Assembly: GCA_905221605.1 (NCBI GenBank)
Contig: CAJNDS010002635.1
Coordinates: forward strand, 1,121,918-1,185,917
Length of the DNA: 64,000 nt
Source of the DNA: Symbiodinium natans
Taxonomy: Eukaryota > Sar > Dinophyceae > Suessiales > Symbiodiniaceae
Reading direction: 5' to 3'
The position numbers and the translations under genes are program-made. The notes beneath the pieces are model-generated. The model did not search any database. It saw nothing but the letters and a program-made list of their open reading frames with translations, and was not told the DNA's origin. Shown here in pieces: positions 1 through 11,986 of this stretch (its first letter is position 1; each line of letters begins with the position of its first letter).

Positions 1-121
1 GTTTAGGGTTTAGGGTTTAGGGTTTAGGGTTTAGGGTTTAGGGTTTAGGGTTTAGGGTTTAGGGTTTAGGGTTTAGGGTTTAGGGTTTAGGGTTTAGGGT
101 TTAGGGTTAGGGTTTAGGGTT
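1..121 (+). repeat. Telomere-type tract
   Basis: Almost perfect TTTAGGG repeats at the window edge. Confidence 0.97.
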
Positions 122-197
122 TATCTTCGTGGCCATGTCCTTCTCCGTCCTGGCCTTTGTCGTCGTCCAAACCGAGAAATACGAGACCCGAGAGTAG
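120..197 (+). CDS. Terminal exon candidate, hydrophobic
   Basis: Directly after a telomere tract (TTTAG|GG): FIFVAMSFSVLAFVVVQTEK, YETRE, TAG. It could be the last membrane helix and short tail of a membrane protein. Confidence 0.35.
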   Translation, partial: FIFVAMSFSVLAFVVVQTEKYETRE

Positions 198-224
198 CCT
201 GCGAACGAACAGTGTTTAGGGTTG

Positions 225-346
225 AGGGTTTGGAGTGACCCAAGAGTCAGCTAGGAATAGGGTTTAGGGTTTAGGGTTTAGGGTTTAGGGTTTAGGGTTT
301 AGGGTTTAGGGTTTAGGGTTTAGGGGCTTATAAGGGGAACCTACTC
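225..346. mobile_element. MITE family F6 whose middle is a telomere tract
   Basis: Left end GACCCAAGAGTCAGCTAGGAA and right part GGGAACCTACTCTGGGCC are kept; the normal interior is replaced by TTTAGGG repeats. Confidence 0.7.
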
Positions 347-434
347 TGGGCCGTAGCCCCCTCTGTATACCAAGTCAAAGGGTTTAGGGTTTAGGGTTTA
401 GGGTTTAGGGTTTAGGGTTTAGGGTTTAGGGTTT

Positions 435-650
435 AGGGGTTCAGGAGTTTTGGGCTTCATAAGGTTTGTTTATACAGTTTGCTCAGAAGGACCCTCCGCT
501 TTCGCCTCCTCAATTGCTCAGTAGGGTTTAGGGTTTAGGGTTTAGGGTTCAGGGTTTTTAGGGGTTTAGGAGTTTTGGGCTGAATAAGGTTTGTTTATAC
601 AGTTTGCTTAGAAGGAACCTCCCCTTTCGCCTCCTCAATTGCTCAGTAGG
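435..650 (+). repeat. Direct duplication of about 91 bp
   Basis: 435-525 and 560-650 share TTTTGGGCT, AAGGTTTGTTTATACAGTTTG and CGCCTCCTCAATTGCTCAGT. Confidence 0.88.
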
Positions 651-962
651 TTTTAGGGTTTACAGTTTAGATTTTAGAGTTTAGGGATTGGGGTTTAGGG
701 TTTAGGGAGAAGGGGTCAGCACTGAGCGGCATGTCCCGCCAGAGCTCCTTCCCGAAATCCAACTGCCTCCTTCGCTTCCTCGCAAGACACCACCCTAAAC
801 CCTAAAACCCTAAGCCCTAGGCCCCTTAGGGGCTGAATACCCTAGTCCCAAACAAAGGGTTAACCTTTTAATTCTTTATTACCAAAAGGTTAAAGGTACA
901 CAGTCCCTCAAGCCCTAAGCCTCAACCCTCAACCCTCAACGGCCCTGAAACCTTCTCTTCTA

Positions 963-1105
963 CTTGGAGGTTCATGGGACCTTTTAACCGATCATGCACT
1001 TGCAACTCTCACTCATAATAACCCGTTAGGGCCTTTAAGGGGCTTACAAGTGGGGTTATAAGTACAGCTATCATTGGTTGATCAGTACCGCCTTGAACCT
1101 CCAAG
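963..1105. mobile_element. MITE family F1
   Basis: Inverted ends CTTGGAGGTTCATGG / CCTTGAACCTCCAAG. TA precedes it. Confidence 0.7.
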
Positions 1106-1550
1106 TGCTTGCAAAGTCAGAAGGAGCATGTCCCGCTATCCTAGGGGGAACTCAAGGGATGACACCCCGTTCAAGGCTACCTACTCTACTACTAAGAGAG
1201 CAGAACCCATGAACCTACGTAGCAGGTTAGGGTTTAGGGTGTGGGGTTTAAGGCTTTCTGGGGGGGGGGGGGGGCCTAGGGCGCCCCGCACGGTGATTGT
1301 TGCTTCAGATGGAATAGCGGATAGCGGGCCTTCTTTTGATCATACATGTGAGAGTGCTAGTTACCTGCATGGGGCCCGGCAGTCAGTACCAACGGCTGCA
1401 ACCACAACCCGAAACGACCCTTAAGAGCCCGAAACTTCGAGACACAAAAGTTCGGATCCTGAAGCCTTGGGTTATCTAAGGGTTTAGGGTTCAGGGTTTG
1501 GGGTTTGGGGTTTAGGGTTTAGGGTTTGGGGTTTAGGGTTTAGGGTTTAG

Positions 1551-1683
1551 GGGTAGTTTCATGGTCCCTTCATATGGGCCCTTACAAGGGGACCCCTTAT
1601 AGGCCCAAGACAAATTGAGGGCCCGTACTTCAGAACCCTCGAAGGGAGGTAAGGGACCACATTTAGAGCCCATGTAACTACCC
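1551..1683. mobile_element. MITE family F2
   Basis: Ends GGGTAGTTTCATGGTCCCTT / GAGCCCATGTAACTACCC, with internal CCGTACTTCAGAACCC. Confidence 0.75.
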
Positions 1684-1802
1684 TTAGAGATTAGCTAACA
1701 CCAACCCCCAAGCAATACACAAGGGATTGTAGTAGGGTTTAGGGTTTAGGGTTTAGGGTTTAGGGTTTAGGGTTTAGGGTTTAGGGTTTAGGGTTTAGGT
1801 TT

Positions 1803-1920
1803 AGTGCATCGGGGCCCGATGACTTCTTTCAACCCTGACAGGGTTAGCCATCGCTGAAGTGTCGGGGTCCTTGGCGGCTCGTAGCCGACCTGGGGAACAC
1901 GTCGACTCGACGGATTCTCC
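1803..1920 (-). CDS. Exon candidate between telomere tracts
   Basis: ENPSSRRVPQVGYEPPRTPT, LQRWLTLSGLKEVIGPRC. Confidence 0.32.
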
Positions 1921-2904
1921 GTTTAGGGTTTAGGGTTTAGGGTTTAGGGTTTAGGGTTTAGGGTTTAGGGTTTAGGGTTTAGGGTGTTTCGGGACCTTTT
2001 AGGGTTTAGGGTTTCGGGCTTCGGGACCCTAAACCTTAGATCCGAAACCCTGAAGCCTACAGTTTTTGGCTTGAAGAACCCTATGCCTCTCAAGCCCTGA
2101 GCCTCAGCCCGAAAAGCTTACAGCCAACCGTGTTCCAAACGAAGCGGCGAAGACCCGGGAGAGTAGGCTTGGATTTCGCGAGTTCAGGACCTTCTTGGTT
2201 CACGCTAAGTCGGCGTATGGTTCAGGGGTTCGGACTTAGGCTTTAGGGTTTAAGATTTAGGGTCTTCCCTATTGAGAACCATCATGAAGAGACTATGATC
2301 AATCTCCCCTTGGGCTTTTCAAATGAGCACGAACAAGACAGGCACCTGAGGGAACTCTTTAGGGTTGAGAGGGGCGAACGACTCTGCCTTCAAACTAGCC
2401 TTGGGGACCAAATGAACCCTAACAGGGTTTATGGTTCAAAAACCTCCACAGGGACTTTTGCGGTATCGGGTATGTGACCCAAATGTTGGAGGGTCATTGC
2501 GTCCCCAAGGAAGTTCCCCAGTACCCCGGCAAGGTCCCGCATTTCGCTCCTCCTGCACAGGACCTGACGCGACCATCCACGCGACCATCCACGCGAAGTT
2601 CGCAGTGGCTGTCATGGCTGTGAACCAGTGGCGCGTCTCACATGTCGGCAAACCTTGGGAAACAAACCCTAAAATTGGGGCCATCTGGCCTATACTCCTC
2701 ATCCCTGTAAACGAATTTACCGTGTTCTTTCGTTTACAAATTAGTTTTACTGCTCTGAAGGCTTTCGGACCATAATTCAACCCTTTGAGGGTTCATTTGC
2801 TCCCTAAACCCCAAACCCTAAACCCTAAACCCTAACCCCTAAAGTACTAAACCCTAAACCCGAAACCCTAAACCCTAAACCCTAAACCGTAAACCCTAAA
2901 CCCC

Positions 2905-4697
2905 AAGGAACATGTCGAGGTCCAGATCCGCTGCGGAAGGTTCTGCTTTGTCCGCCGGCGCAGCGGGAAGGGCACAGTCTTCCGACGCCAAGTCGCCTGC
3001 CTCCTCATCCTCCATGATTTGCTTCAGAACCCCGAAAATTAGGGTTTAGGGTTTAGGGGTTTAGGGTTTAGGGTTTAGGGCTTAGGGTTTAATTAGGTTT
3101 TAATTCGGTTTTAATTAGGGTTTAGGGTTTAGGGGTAATGCAGCGAGTATTTCTTCTTTTAATCTTTCCGAGCTCTTGAGCAAACAGTCGTCATCCTCGT
3201 CGAGGACGAAGGACCCCGCAATGTCATTCTCCTCAGCCTCCTCCTCCTCCTCCCACTCCCTGGCCTTGGGAGCCCAGTGACCATAAGGGGGTTGACGAAA
3301 GTAGGGGGCTCTTAAAAATAGAGACCCACTCAAGTGGTAGGATCCCCTTATTATAAGGACCCCAATTAGGGTACCCCAAATTTCGGAAACCCCCCATTTT
3401 ATGACCAGGGTACCCTTGTTGGGCGTTGTGGTGCTACTTTTTGTAAGGAAGCCTAGAACTCACTTCTAACCCTAAACCCTAAACCCTAAACCCTAAACCC
3501 TAAACCCTAAACCCTAAACCCTAAACCTCAAAAAAGGTCACACAAAAAGGCCACCCACTCTGAGCCTCCAAGTGGCGGAGAAGAGGCTCGATGCTGGCAG
3601 ACTCTGAGGAGGTCCCTCGCAGCCCATGATGGGCATGGGCTGTGCCTCCATGATGAGCATGGGTTGTGCCTCTTAAAGGGATTTAAAGGAGGGGGGGTTT
3701 AGGGTTTAGGGTTTAGGGTTTAGGGTTTAGGGTTTAGGGTTTAGGGTTTAGGGGCCCTTCTAAGGGACCTGAAGGGGCTCTTTAGTAGGGGTTGTTGAGG
3801 GGCGACTTGGGTATCTTAGTAGCCCAGTAACCATATTGTAAGAAGGGCGCACCTTGACCCCCAAAAAAGGGAAAAGGGACTCTAGAAGGTAGATATGTTT
3901 AGGGTTTAGGGTTTAGGGAGGGGTTCCTTCTACCCCTTTTGCCTCCCCAGGCAGTCGGAGGTCGTCGTCATCGTCGTCATCGTCGTCGTCCCCAGGTGGA
4001 GGGGGTGCGGCCACCATGACAGGGACTGGAGGCAAGACCTTCCTTACTTCTTCAAGAGCCAGAGAACAAGAGACAGGTCAAAGTGTTTAAGTCTCCCTGA
4101 ACCCTAAACCCTAAACCTAAACCCTAAACCCTAAACCCTAAACCCTAAACCCTAAACCCTAAACCCTAAACCCTAAACGCTGCCAAATAAGGGAACCCAA
4201 CCAGCCTCAAGCGCGCCCCGTGCAAAGCGACGTCCCCAGCGAGCAGCCCCAAAAGTTAAACACTTCAACCCAAGAAGACCCAAGAGTAACCTAGGCATGA
4301 AAAGGGTTTAGGGTTTAGGGTTTAGGGTTTAGGGGTTAGGGTTTAGGGTTTAGGGTTTAGGGTTGAGGGGTTAGGGTTTGAGGTGACCCAGGAGTAGCCT
4401 AGGAAGAAAATGGGGGCCCTTTTTGCTCAGCAAGGGGAGCCACACCCTAAAAGAAGGGAAAAGGGCCTACTCTGGGTTTAGGGTTTAGGGTTTAGGGTTT
4501 AGGGTTTAGGGTTTAGGGCTAGAAGCCCGAAACCCTAACCCTGAACCCTCAAAAAAAAGATTACGGGCCTACTCTGGGTCCCAGCTATAAGTAGCAAATA
4601 AGCTTCTTCCTCTTCTTCGTTGGAAGAGGGGGCGGCCCCATCGATTCGGCATTCGCGGTGTGCAGCCACTGGTCGCCTTCCTTGGCGACCACGTGAC
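2905..4697 (-). CDS. Acidic protein gene, at least five candidate exons
   Basis: Minus-strand pieces with the same character lie in order. About 4697-4600: HVVAKEGDQWLHTANAES, then a basic KKRKK. About 4078-3935: LALEEVRKVLPPVPVMVA, then ten Asp. 3628-3540: TSSESASIEPLLRHLEAQSG. 3262-3140: EEEEEAEENDIAGSFVLDED. 3028-2905: QIMEDEEAGDLASEDCALPA, then ADLDLDMFLG. Acid runs, a KKRKK nuclear-localisation-like patch and low complexity suggest a nuclear, perhaps chromatin-associated, protein. Introns are mostly telomere repeats; the acceptor of the fourth piece lies at an F4 MITE terminus. The donor of the fourth exon is unclear. Confidence 0.4.
4381..4480. mobile_element. MITE family F6
   Basis: GACCCAGGAGTAGCCTAGGAA to GGGCCTACTCTGGG, then a telomere tract; a second right end follows at 4564. 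Confidence 0.65.
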
Positions 4698-4825
4698 ACC
4701 CTAAACGGGTTCAGGGTTTAGGGTTTAGGGTTTAGGGTTAGGGTTTAGGGTTTAGGGTTTAGGGTTCAGGGTTCAGGGTGTAGGGTTAAGGGCTAAGAAG
4801 GGTTACGGGTTAAGGGTTAAGGGGA

Positions 4826-4924
4826 TGGGATCTTCCCCCTTATACTAGCAGGCCTTCATAGGGATTAAAGCACGCCCTGTTATGCTCCCGATTAAGGACT
4901 GCTAGTATAAGGGGGAACATCCCA
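4826..4924. mobile_element. MITE family F10
   Basis: Ends GGGATCTTCCCCCTTATACT / AGTATAAGGGGGAACATCCC. Confidence 0.8.
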
Positions 4925-5439
4925 AGGTTTAGGCTTCATAGGAATTCTAGTCGTATAGGGTATAGGATGGTAGATTTCAATATAGAGCGCTGCTAATCGA
5001 AAGGAAAAATCTGTCGGATAAATAAGGTTTTGCGAAAGTGCTGCAAGTTTGCATACGAGACCAGGTGCGTCGTAACAATCGCGGGTTTAGGGTTTAGGGT
5101 GGCGAGTCGTTACTGCAGACTTTTGAAGCCTTGGCCCGTGCAGCTGCACGCTGGGGGAGCCTGTGCCCTTTCATCCACGTCGGTTCAGGTGTAAGTGTTA
5201 CCGTCGGCTCAAAATAGCCCAAGAAACCTTTTTTAAGAAGGCCTTTGGGCCCAAATACCCGAAAAGTAAGAGTCCTTCGAGCCTTAAGGTTGCCATTTGG
5301 CTGTCTAGGAAGGGCAAACACCTGTTTGCCTGCTGCCTCAGGTGTCGCAATAGCCTCTTACTGTGCCAAAACTTTCGCAAACAACCCAAACTGCGCGCAC
5401 TTTCCGCAAATTGGGTGTAAGGGGGCCATCACTCCATGA

Positions 5440-5900
5440 ACCTTGTACTGATGGACAGCAAGCGCTTGCGGGGGGGGGGGGGGGGGACAGGAAGGCTGCA
5501 CTGCACTTGGAGCACATTTGCGTGCACGGACAAGGAGTCAGACGGGTCTTGGGGAGGAAGTCCAACCCTCAAGGCCCTGATTACGCACAGCAATCGATGT
5601 GACCATGCCTCTCAAGCTGGAAGTCTCTCTCAACAGTCGCAAGAAGCCCTTTTCAGGCTCTGGTAGGCGAAGGTTTTCGCCCAGTTGCGAGCGACCCGTC
5701 AGGTGTTTGAAGGGACTTCGCGGTACATTTGTTCTCCTGAAAACAAGTTTTTCTGAACTGAGCACAACCAGCCATTCGTCTTACCTTCTACCTCCTTCAA
5801 CACTGGCAATGCAGGGCCCTTGTTCAAAAGCTGGCTCTTCGTTAGTGCAGTACTGGTGCGCATTCTTGAGTTTGGTGTATAGGGGGTCTGTGTAAGGTAT
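5440..5900 (+). other. Region with no firm gene
   Basis: A 98-codon plus frame (5602-5895) and a 75-codon minus frame overlap here. Neither shows a domain or convincing splice sites. A G13 run is at 5470. Confidence 0.3.
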
Positions 5901-6052
5901 ATATGGCTGCCATCTAGGGGAAGAAGATTGAGGGCCCCTTCTAGGGTCCCTGCTTATAAATCCCTTCCCATGTCGAATAAACCCAGGTTAGTTACACAAG
6001 GGAACCCATCGCCAGCAAAACAAGAAAAGAAATGCAAAAGGGCACCACTGGG

Positions 6053-6473
6053 CTACCAAGTATCTGATGAAATCTGGTTCGGTGCGGCATCGACGTCAGC
6101 ATCTGGCGTAGTTGCATCAGTTCCTGCGCCGGCTTCGTCTTGTGCTGTCACTGAATCATGCGCAGGGCAAGCATCCTCAGGGGCGGCATCTTCAGGGCGG
6201 GCATCCTCAGGGGCGGCCTCCTCCTGCGCCAGCCACTTCATCAGCTCTTCTTTCTCCGATTTCGAGCTCGGACTTTGATGCCCGCGAGAGCTGGAGGCAC
6301 CCTGGCCCATGCCTCCAAGACCCAGGGATTCCAGCACGTCGCTGTGCTTGCGGCGCTTTGACTCTGGAGGCTTGTCGCCCTTCCGCCCCAAGCCCCCAAG
6401 GCCCAGGAGACTGTTCAGCCGCATGGCTAAGCCAACAGAGACAAAACTCGCAGACTTTGGGGGAACCTACTAC
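6053..6473 (-). CDS. Hypothetical exon, Ser/Lys- and PED-repeat protein
   Basis: The minus strand is open from an AGTAG acceptor (6471) to TAG at 6053. An ATG at 6424 begins MRLNSLLGLGGLGRKGDKPP; later come SPSSKSEKEELMKWLAQEE and a short EDA/PED repeat. The charged, disordered composition and basic RKGDK...SKRRK patches suggest a nuclear protein. The stop is supplied by an F4 MITE end (CTTGGTAGCCC), so the gene is probably truncated or the frame continues in another exon. Confidence 0.4.
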
Positions 6474-6599
6474 TTACATACTTCCCCTTGCACAGGTTGC
6501 TTGTTACTATTATGCTGCGCTCCGTTCTTCTTACTAACCGCTGGTCTTCGTCCGCACGGCTTGAGCTGAAGGTAAGCAAGAAGGCCACTGAGGCGCAAC

Positions 6600-7000
6600 G
6601 TGAAACATGGTTTAGGGTTTAGGGTTTAGGGTTTAGGGTTTAGGGTTTAGGGTTTAGGGTTTAGGGCAACTCTGCCATCAATAGACGGCACATGTCCCTT
6701 GTAAAGGAGGGTGCAGGGTTTAGGGTTTAGGTGGTAGGTTTTAGGGTTTAGGGGGTGTAGGAGCTATAAGGTTTTAGGGTGCCATGTCCCCTTGTAAGGG
6801 TCGATCTATAGGATTATATGCACGTGCCTGCCAGGGGGTATAGGATGTAGGGTACCCTGTCCCCTGTAAACGGGTATAGGATCTAGGGTTTAGGGTACCC
6901 AGCAGGGGGTCTAGGTTTTGGGGTTGCACTTGCCCTACATAGAGTTCCCTGTTGGGGGCAGAGTGACAGGGAAATGCCCGTCTTTTATTTCCTGCCCCTA
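6600..7000. other. Gap: degenerate telomere repeats and CCCTTGTAA motifs
   Basis: CATGTCCC-TTGTAA occurs at 6691 and 6784, and a related ACCCTGTCCCCTGTAA at 6853. It is probably a decayed element; no coding signal is seen. Confidence 0.35.
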
Positions 7001-7604
7001 CACCCTAAACGCGATGGCCCTATGGAGGCAGAACCTTCCTTCAGAGATTCACCCTAAACCCTAAACCCCCTACACCCTGAACCCTAAACCCTCAACCCTA
7101 AACTCTAACCCTAAACCCTAAACCCTAAATTGGGAACTTCTCCCCTCCCCCTCCGCCCCCACATGGACATTATAGCCGCCGAGGAGCAGATCGTGGCAGA
7201 ACCTTCCTTCAGAGATTAACCCTAAACCCTAAACCCCCCGAACCCGAAATCCCCCATAACCCTAAACCCTAAACCCCAATAGAGCCGCCGAGGAGCAGAT
7301 CGCGGCTCGCACCAGAGCTCTGCACAGCAGCGCAGGACGCCGTCAGGGACGAACTCCTGGGACTTCTGGCGGGTTCTTCGTGGCGAAAGGTAGGGTTTAG
7401 GGTTCAGGGTTTAGGGTTCAGTGTTTAGGGTTTAGGGTTTATGGTTTTGGGTTTAGGGTTTTGGGTTTAGGGCTGGTTCTTCGTAGGAGGGAATGAGGTA
7501 CGCTATAGAATCTCTTTTGAAAGTCTGGATACGAGGCCCGAATTTCCTCCTTCCCTACGAAAAGCCTGGGGGACTTGTGGGATGTCGGACTTCGGGGTGG
7601 CTTA

Positions 7605-7831
7605 CGGTGCCCTTAAGGGCCCATGTACCTCTTTACAGATAATACTTGGGCCCTGAAGCTACTATATCCTAGTTGTCCAGTAACCTGGGGGAATTAAAGG
7701 TCAACCGTTGGGATGAGAAGGAAATTATACTACCCCAAAAAGGTTAAAGGTTACCTACTCTACTACTAGGATATGGGAACTCCGTTAAGGCCCAAGTATA
7801 TACTACACAGGTACATGGACCCTTAGGGGTC
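7605..7831. mobile_element. MITE family F3 split by another element
   Basis: Halves 7605-7671 and 7770-7831 are separated at CCTAG by an element beginning TTGTCCAGTAACC and ending GGTTACCTACTCTACTACTAGG. Confidence 0.7.
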
Positions 7832-7955
7832 ATTAGGGTTTTGGGGTGTGGGCTGGGTTACAGGGTTTGTGGGTTACAGGGTTTGTGGGCTTCCGGGGGG
7901 GTGGGGTTTAGTCTCTTGGGGGCTTTGGTTCAAGAGCGTGTTTAGGTTTGGGCCT

Positions 7956-8056
7956 GGGACGAACTCCTAACTCAGGTGTGGCCCGGGGCCTTCAATAGGC
8001 TTTCCAGGACAAGTTCGCTGCTTCAACGTACCTCTGAAGCCTGCGTTGCGATTTAG
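7956..8056 (+). CDS. Terminal exon candidate
   Basis: DELLTQVWPGAFNRLSRTSS, LLQRTSEACVAI, TAG. An upstream candidate (to 7389: ELCTAAQDAVRDELLGLLAG, donor AAG|GTAGGG) shares GGACGAACTCCT, so the two may be related by duplication. Confidence 0.33.
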
Positions 8057-8472
8057 GACCCTAAACCCTAAACCCTAAACCCTAAACCCTAAACCCTAAA
8101 CCCTAAACCCAAAACCCAAAACCCAAAACCCAAAACCCAAAACCGAAACCCATATCCCGTCCTTGGGGGCCTGGAAATTCTCGCGGCCTTGGCAACGACG
8201 AAGGCAGGGCTTCAGGCTTCATAGTTGTCCCAGTGGGTCCAACCATTATGGAATTAGGTACCCCAAAAACATACTAAGTAGGGTTTTTGGGTACATAATT
8301 CCATACTGGTACTATAGATGGACCCTCTGGGTCTAGGGCTTGCAGGTTTATGGTGTTTATAGGGTGTTTACAGCTTTTTGCAGATTTTACATAGGCCTTT
8401 TCTATATGTTTTGATAAGTGTGCTTAGAAGGGGTTAGTAATAGTAGGGTTTAGCATTTAGAGCGTTTATATT

Positions 8473-8587
8473 CTAGACCCGGGAGTAACTAGGAATGAAA
8501 GGGTGCCCTTTTTGGTTTAAGGGGTTTAATTCTAAGGGAACCCCAACCCTAAGCAAATGAAAAAAGGGCCTGCTCCCGGTCCTAGTC
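8473..8587. mobile_element. MITE family F6
   Basis: Ends CTAGACCCGGGAGTAACTAGG / GGGCCTGCTCCCGGTCCTAG. Confidence 0.78.
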
Positions 8588-8599
8588 TATATATATATA

Positions 8600-8683
8600 T
8601 AAACAGAAGCTTTGCAGTGTAGTTGGGAACCAGACACGAAGTGTTTGAATGCTGTCCACGCCAAACATCCTGAAGTCATGCTC
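8600..8683 (-). CDS. Exon candidate
   Basis: TTTACAGCAG acceptor, EHDFRMFGVDSIQTLRVWFP, TTLQSF. Confidence 0.33.
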
Positions 8684-10326
8684 GGCTGCTGTAAAGCTGC
8701 TGCACGTCAATCGACCTGAACCCTAAAAACTTTGCCCTAAATTGGGGTTTATTTACGAGATTCGGGGTACCTTATTGGGGGTCCGTAGTATCCAGGGATC
8801 CTACCTTATAAGGGGTGAAGGGGTCCTACTTATGAGGGCTCCCTAGGGTTGCTGTCGAAGAAGCGGGAATCCCCCTCCCCCTTAGTACCGTCCAAACATT
8901 CTCATTCCGAGAAAGCCCCATAAAGGCCCCCCTGCACGCTGAACCCTGAAGCCCACAACAGCTTAGGTTTCACAAGTTTAGGAACTTGTCTTGTTGGGTG
9001 GAGTGGGTGATCCAGGCGTTCCGGTGCTTCGGGCGGGTACTCTGTAGCAAACAAGAGCTTACACAGCTATTTGCCAAATTAAGGGTATACAAACTTTGGG
9101 AACACTGCCACTCCCACATTACCCTAAACCCTAAACCCCACACCAGGCCTCCCAAACCCCTAAGCAACCCAACGCCCGACCCCCAATAAGAACCCAAACC
9201 ACAACCCTAAGGTCTGGATTTAGGGTTTGGGGTTCCGGGCTTGGGGAACAAACCCGAAACAAACAGCAAGAAGCGACCCTAAATCCTAAACTCTAAACCC
9301 TAAACCCTAAACCCTTAACCCTTAACCAAAACAGCAAGAAGCGACCTCGGGTTTGGGGTTGGTTTTGGAGCTTCAATGCCAGCCAACCTAACCTGTTTGC
9401 TGAGTACCCTGGGCCAAAGAAGGTGAACCTTCCAATTCTGGTAGGATTATGTATACCCCAAAGGGTTAAAAGGTTGGGTTAAAAGGTTACCTACTCAGCT
9501 ACCAACCCTAAACCCTAAACCCTAACCCAAAACCCTAAACCCTGAACCCTGAACCCTAAACCCTAAACCCGACCCAAAGAACCTGCACAGAACCCGAGAG
9601 CCAAGGGGCATCCAGCAGCCTGGCACCAAGAGCCGTTGTTCGGACCCTGCGGCGCTGTGATGTGTGCTCTGACCCTCGAGTTCAACACTTCGGGTTTAGG
9701 GTTTAGGGTTTGGGGTTTGGGGTTTAGGGTTTAGGGTTTAGGAGGGTTTAGGGAGCCGGGCTTGGGGGTGGAGGATTTTGGGCCTCAAGGATTTAAGGGT
9801 TTTAGGTAGGTCTTGAAATAGGACCTTGCATACGTGCTAAGCACAAAGACGATTCTTACATCGTGCATGCTCAGAGCTTTGAGCGTTTAGGGGCTCCGGG
9901 CCTTATAACCCCACATGAGTTCAGGGTTTACGGTTTAGGGTTACGGTTCAGGGTTTGGGGTTTGGGATGTAAACGGTTTAGGGTTTAGGGTTTAGGGTTT
10001 AGGGTTTCGGGTCCAGGGTTGTAGGCCTGAAACCCTAAACCCGAAGCCCTAACCAATACTGGCGAAGTAATCCACCCACCCACCCCCCCCCCCCCCCCCT
10101 TGTGGTAACCATCTTATGACAAGGGCACCCTCTTTTTCGGGGGGTTGGTTTCTTTTTTAACGGGAACCTTGAACCCCCCGCACCCAAGAAAGAAAAGGGG
10201 GGGGGGGGGGGGAGGACGGGTGTCACTGTGCTACCATGCTCTGGGGCCTAAACCCTAAACCCTAAACCCTACACCCTAAACCCTAAACCCTAAGCCCTAA
10301 ACCCTAAATGGGCCACCAAGCTCTAG

Positions 10327-10553
10327 GTGCATCCTGACCCCGCTCTGCGAGGAGCTGGGCCTCGGTGAAAGGAAAGCGATGGAACCGCTCTTTCACCTGG
10401 CCATGGAAAGGGCCCAAACGTGTTTCGGGTTTAGGGTTCAGGGTACCCTAAACCCTTAGGGCTGTTTAGGGTTTAGGGTTTATGGTTTCGGGTTTAGGGT
10501 TTAGGGTTAATCCCTGCCATTGCAGCAGGACAATCCGGAGGGGACGTAGCTGA
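10327..10553 (+). CDS. Two candidate exons, terminal
   Basis: Exon 10327-10428 (acceptor CTCTAG, donor CGG|GTTTAGG) reads ILTPLCEELGLGERKAMEPL and FHLAMERAQTCF. A short exon, 10526-10553, after CATTGCAG would end it (RTIRRGRS). The opposite strand is also open over the first exon. Confidence 0.33.
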
Positions 10554-10923
10554 AGCAAGCAAGCTGGAGGCTTAAAAGCCTTTTTGGGGCGTAGGGCTTC
10601 AGGACTCTAAACCCTAAACCCTTACCCCTTCATTGTGACCTAGAGCCACGAGCCCCAAAGCCCGAAATGAGTGGTAAGGAACAAGCGTGAGCTTCCTAGA
10701 ACTCCGAGATAGGCAGATAGGCCAGGTGTCCTTATACAAGGGAAATCATATACATCCGATTCTATGGTATGATGTATACATGTCAACCCTAAACCCTAAA
10801 CCCTAAACCCTAAACCCTACATCTTAGATGTGCTGTACCCCAGAACAAACCCACGCAGAAAGCTGACGTGCGCAAAGCTTGCACAGCTGCGCGGTCGAGA
10901 CGGGATTGGGGTCCCATCCAAAC

Positions 10924-11045
10924 CCGAAATAGGGTTTAGGGTTTTAGGGTTTTAGGGTTTAGGGTTTAGGGTTTAGGGTTTAGGGTTTAGGGTTTAGGGT
11001 TTAGGGTTTAGGGTTTAGGGTTTAGCAAGGGTTTAGGGTTTAGGC
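10924..11045 (+). repeat. Telomere-type tract
   Basis: TTTAGGG repeats with two 8-base units near the start. Confidence 0.97.
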
Positions 11046-11130
11046 TTGAGGCTTGAGGCTTGAGGCTTTAGGCTTTAGGCTTTAGTTCGGGTACACCCTA
11101 GACCCTAAACCCTAAACACCTCTCTGCCAG

Positions 11131-11208
11131 GCCCCGTCCCCTGTGGCTGTCGCCGTATACTCCGAACCAGGGGTCTGCTATGGCGCCTTAAGCGTGTTAC
11201 TTCCTTTT
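11131..11208 (+). CDS. Internal exon candidate
   Basis: Acceptor CCTCTCTGCCAG, donor TTT|GTGTTTAGG, 26 codons, phase 0: APSPVAVAVYSEPGVCYGAL, SVLLPF. Confidence 0.35.
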
Positions 11209-11986
11209 GTGTTTAGGGTTTGGTGCTCCCCTAAACCCGAAACCCTAAACCCTAAACCCTGCACATACGTCTTGGTGGGCAACGTCTGTCTCTTTTGAGG
11301 GCTTCGACTGAACTAATTCGGTTTGGATGGCCTTTGGGATTACCTCTTGCTAAGGCCAGCCCCGATATGGTGTGTTCAGCACTGAGGGGCAATAACTGTC
11401 CTTTTTTGGTGAGGGCTCCCTTTTTTTAAGGGCACCCATAGCGCTAGAAGAGACAAAATGGCACCCGTGGGCTACCAGGGCTCCAATCACTCAAGTCTCT
11501 CCGACAATGTCCTCAAGAAAAAAAAGGCTGCAAAGGGGGGGGGGGGGGGGGTAACCTCGTGGTCCTTCCCTTAAACTCCCCGAAGGCTCCCTAGACTTCC
11601 CGAAAAGCCCTAAGGCCAGCAGCCCTTCCAGACCTCATGGTTTATTATCCTACCCCGCTTCGAAGGGCCATCTGAAAACGATTGAAAACGCGGGAGATGG
11701 GGGGGTGGGTGCAGGTTTCCAGGGTGTGACAACTGAGGGCTCCCTTTCTACATACAAGCTAGGACCAAAACCTAGGCGCCAATTTATACAACCAAATCAA
11801 TCTCTGCCTGTGGGAGCCTACAAGTTCTCCACAGTATACCTACTTTGGGGATATCTGGAGCCTTACGGAACCCCCTAAACCCTAAACCCTAAACCCTAAA
11901 CCCTAAACCCTAAAGGGTTTGAGGGGTTTATCGAACACGTTTGCTGCGCCCCCTTTCTTGCCATTCGCTTCCGCAGGTCGCTGCAG

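Noticed and set aside
1-121. True chromosome end
   Set aside because: The strand orientation is opposite to that of a left telomere, and the same tracts recur throughout the window.
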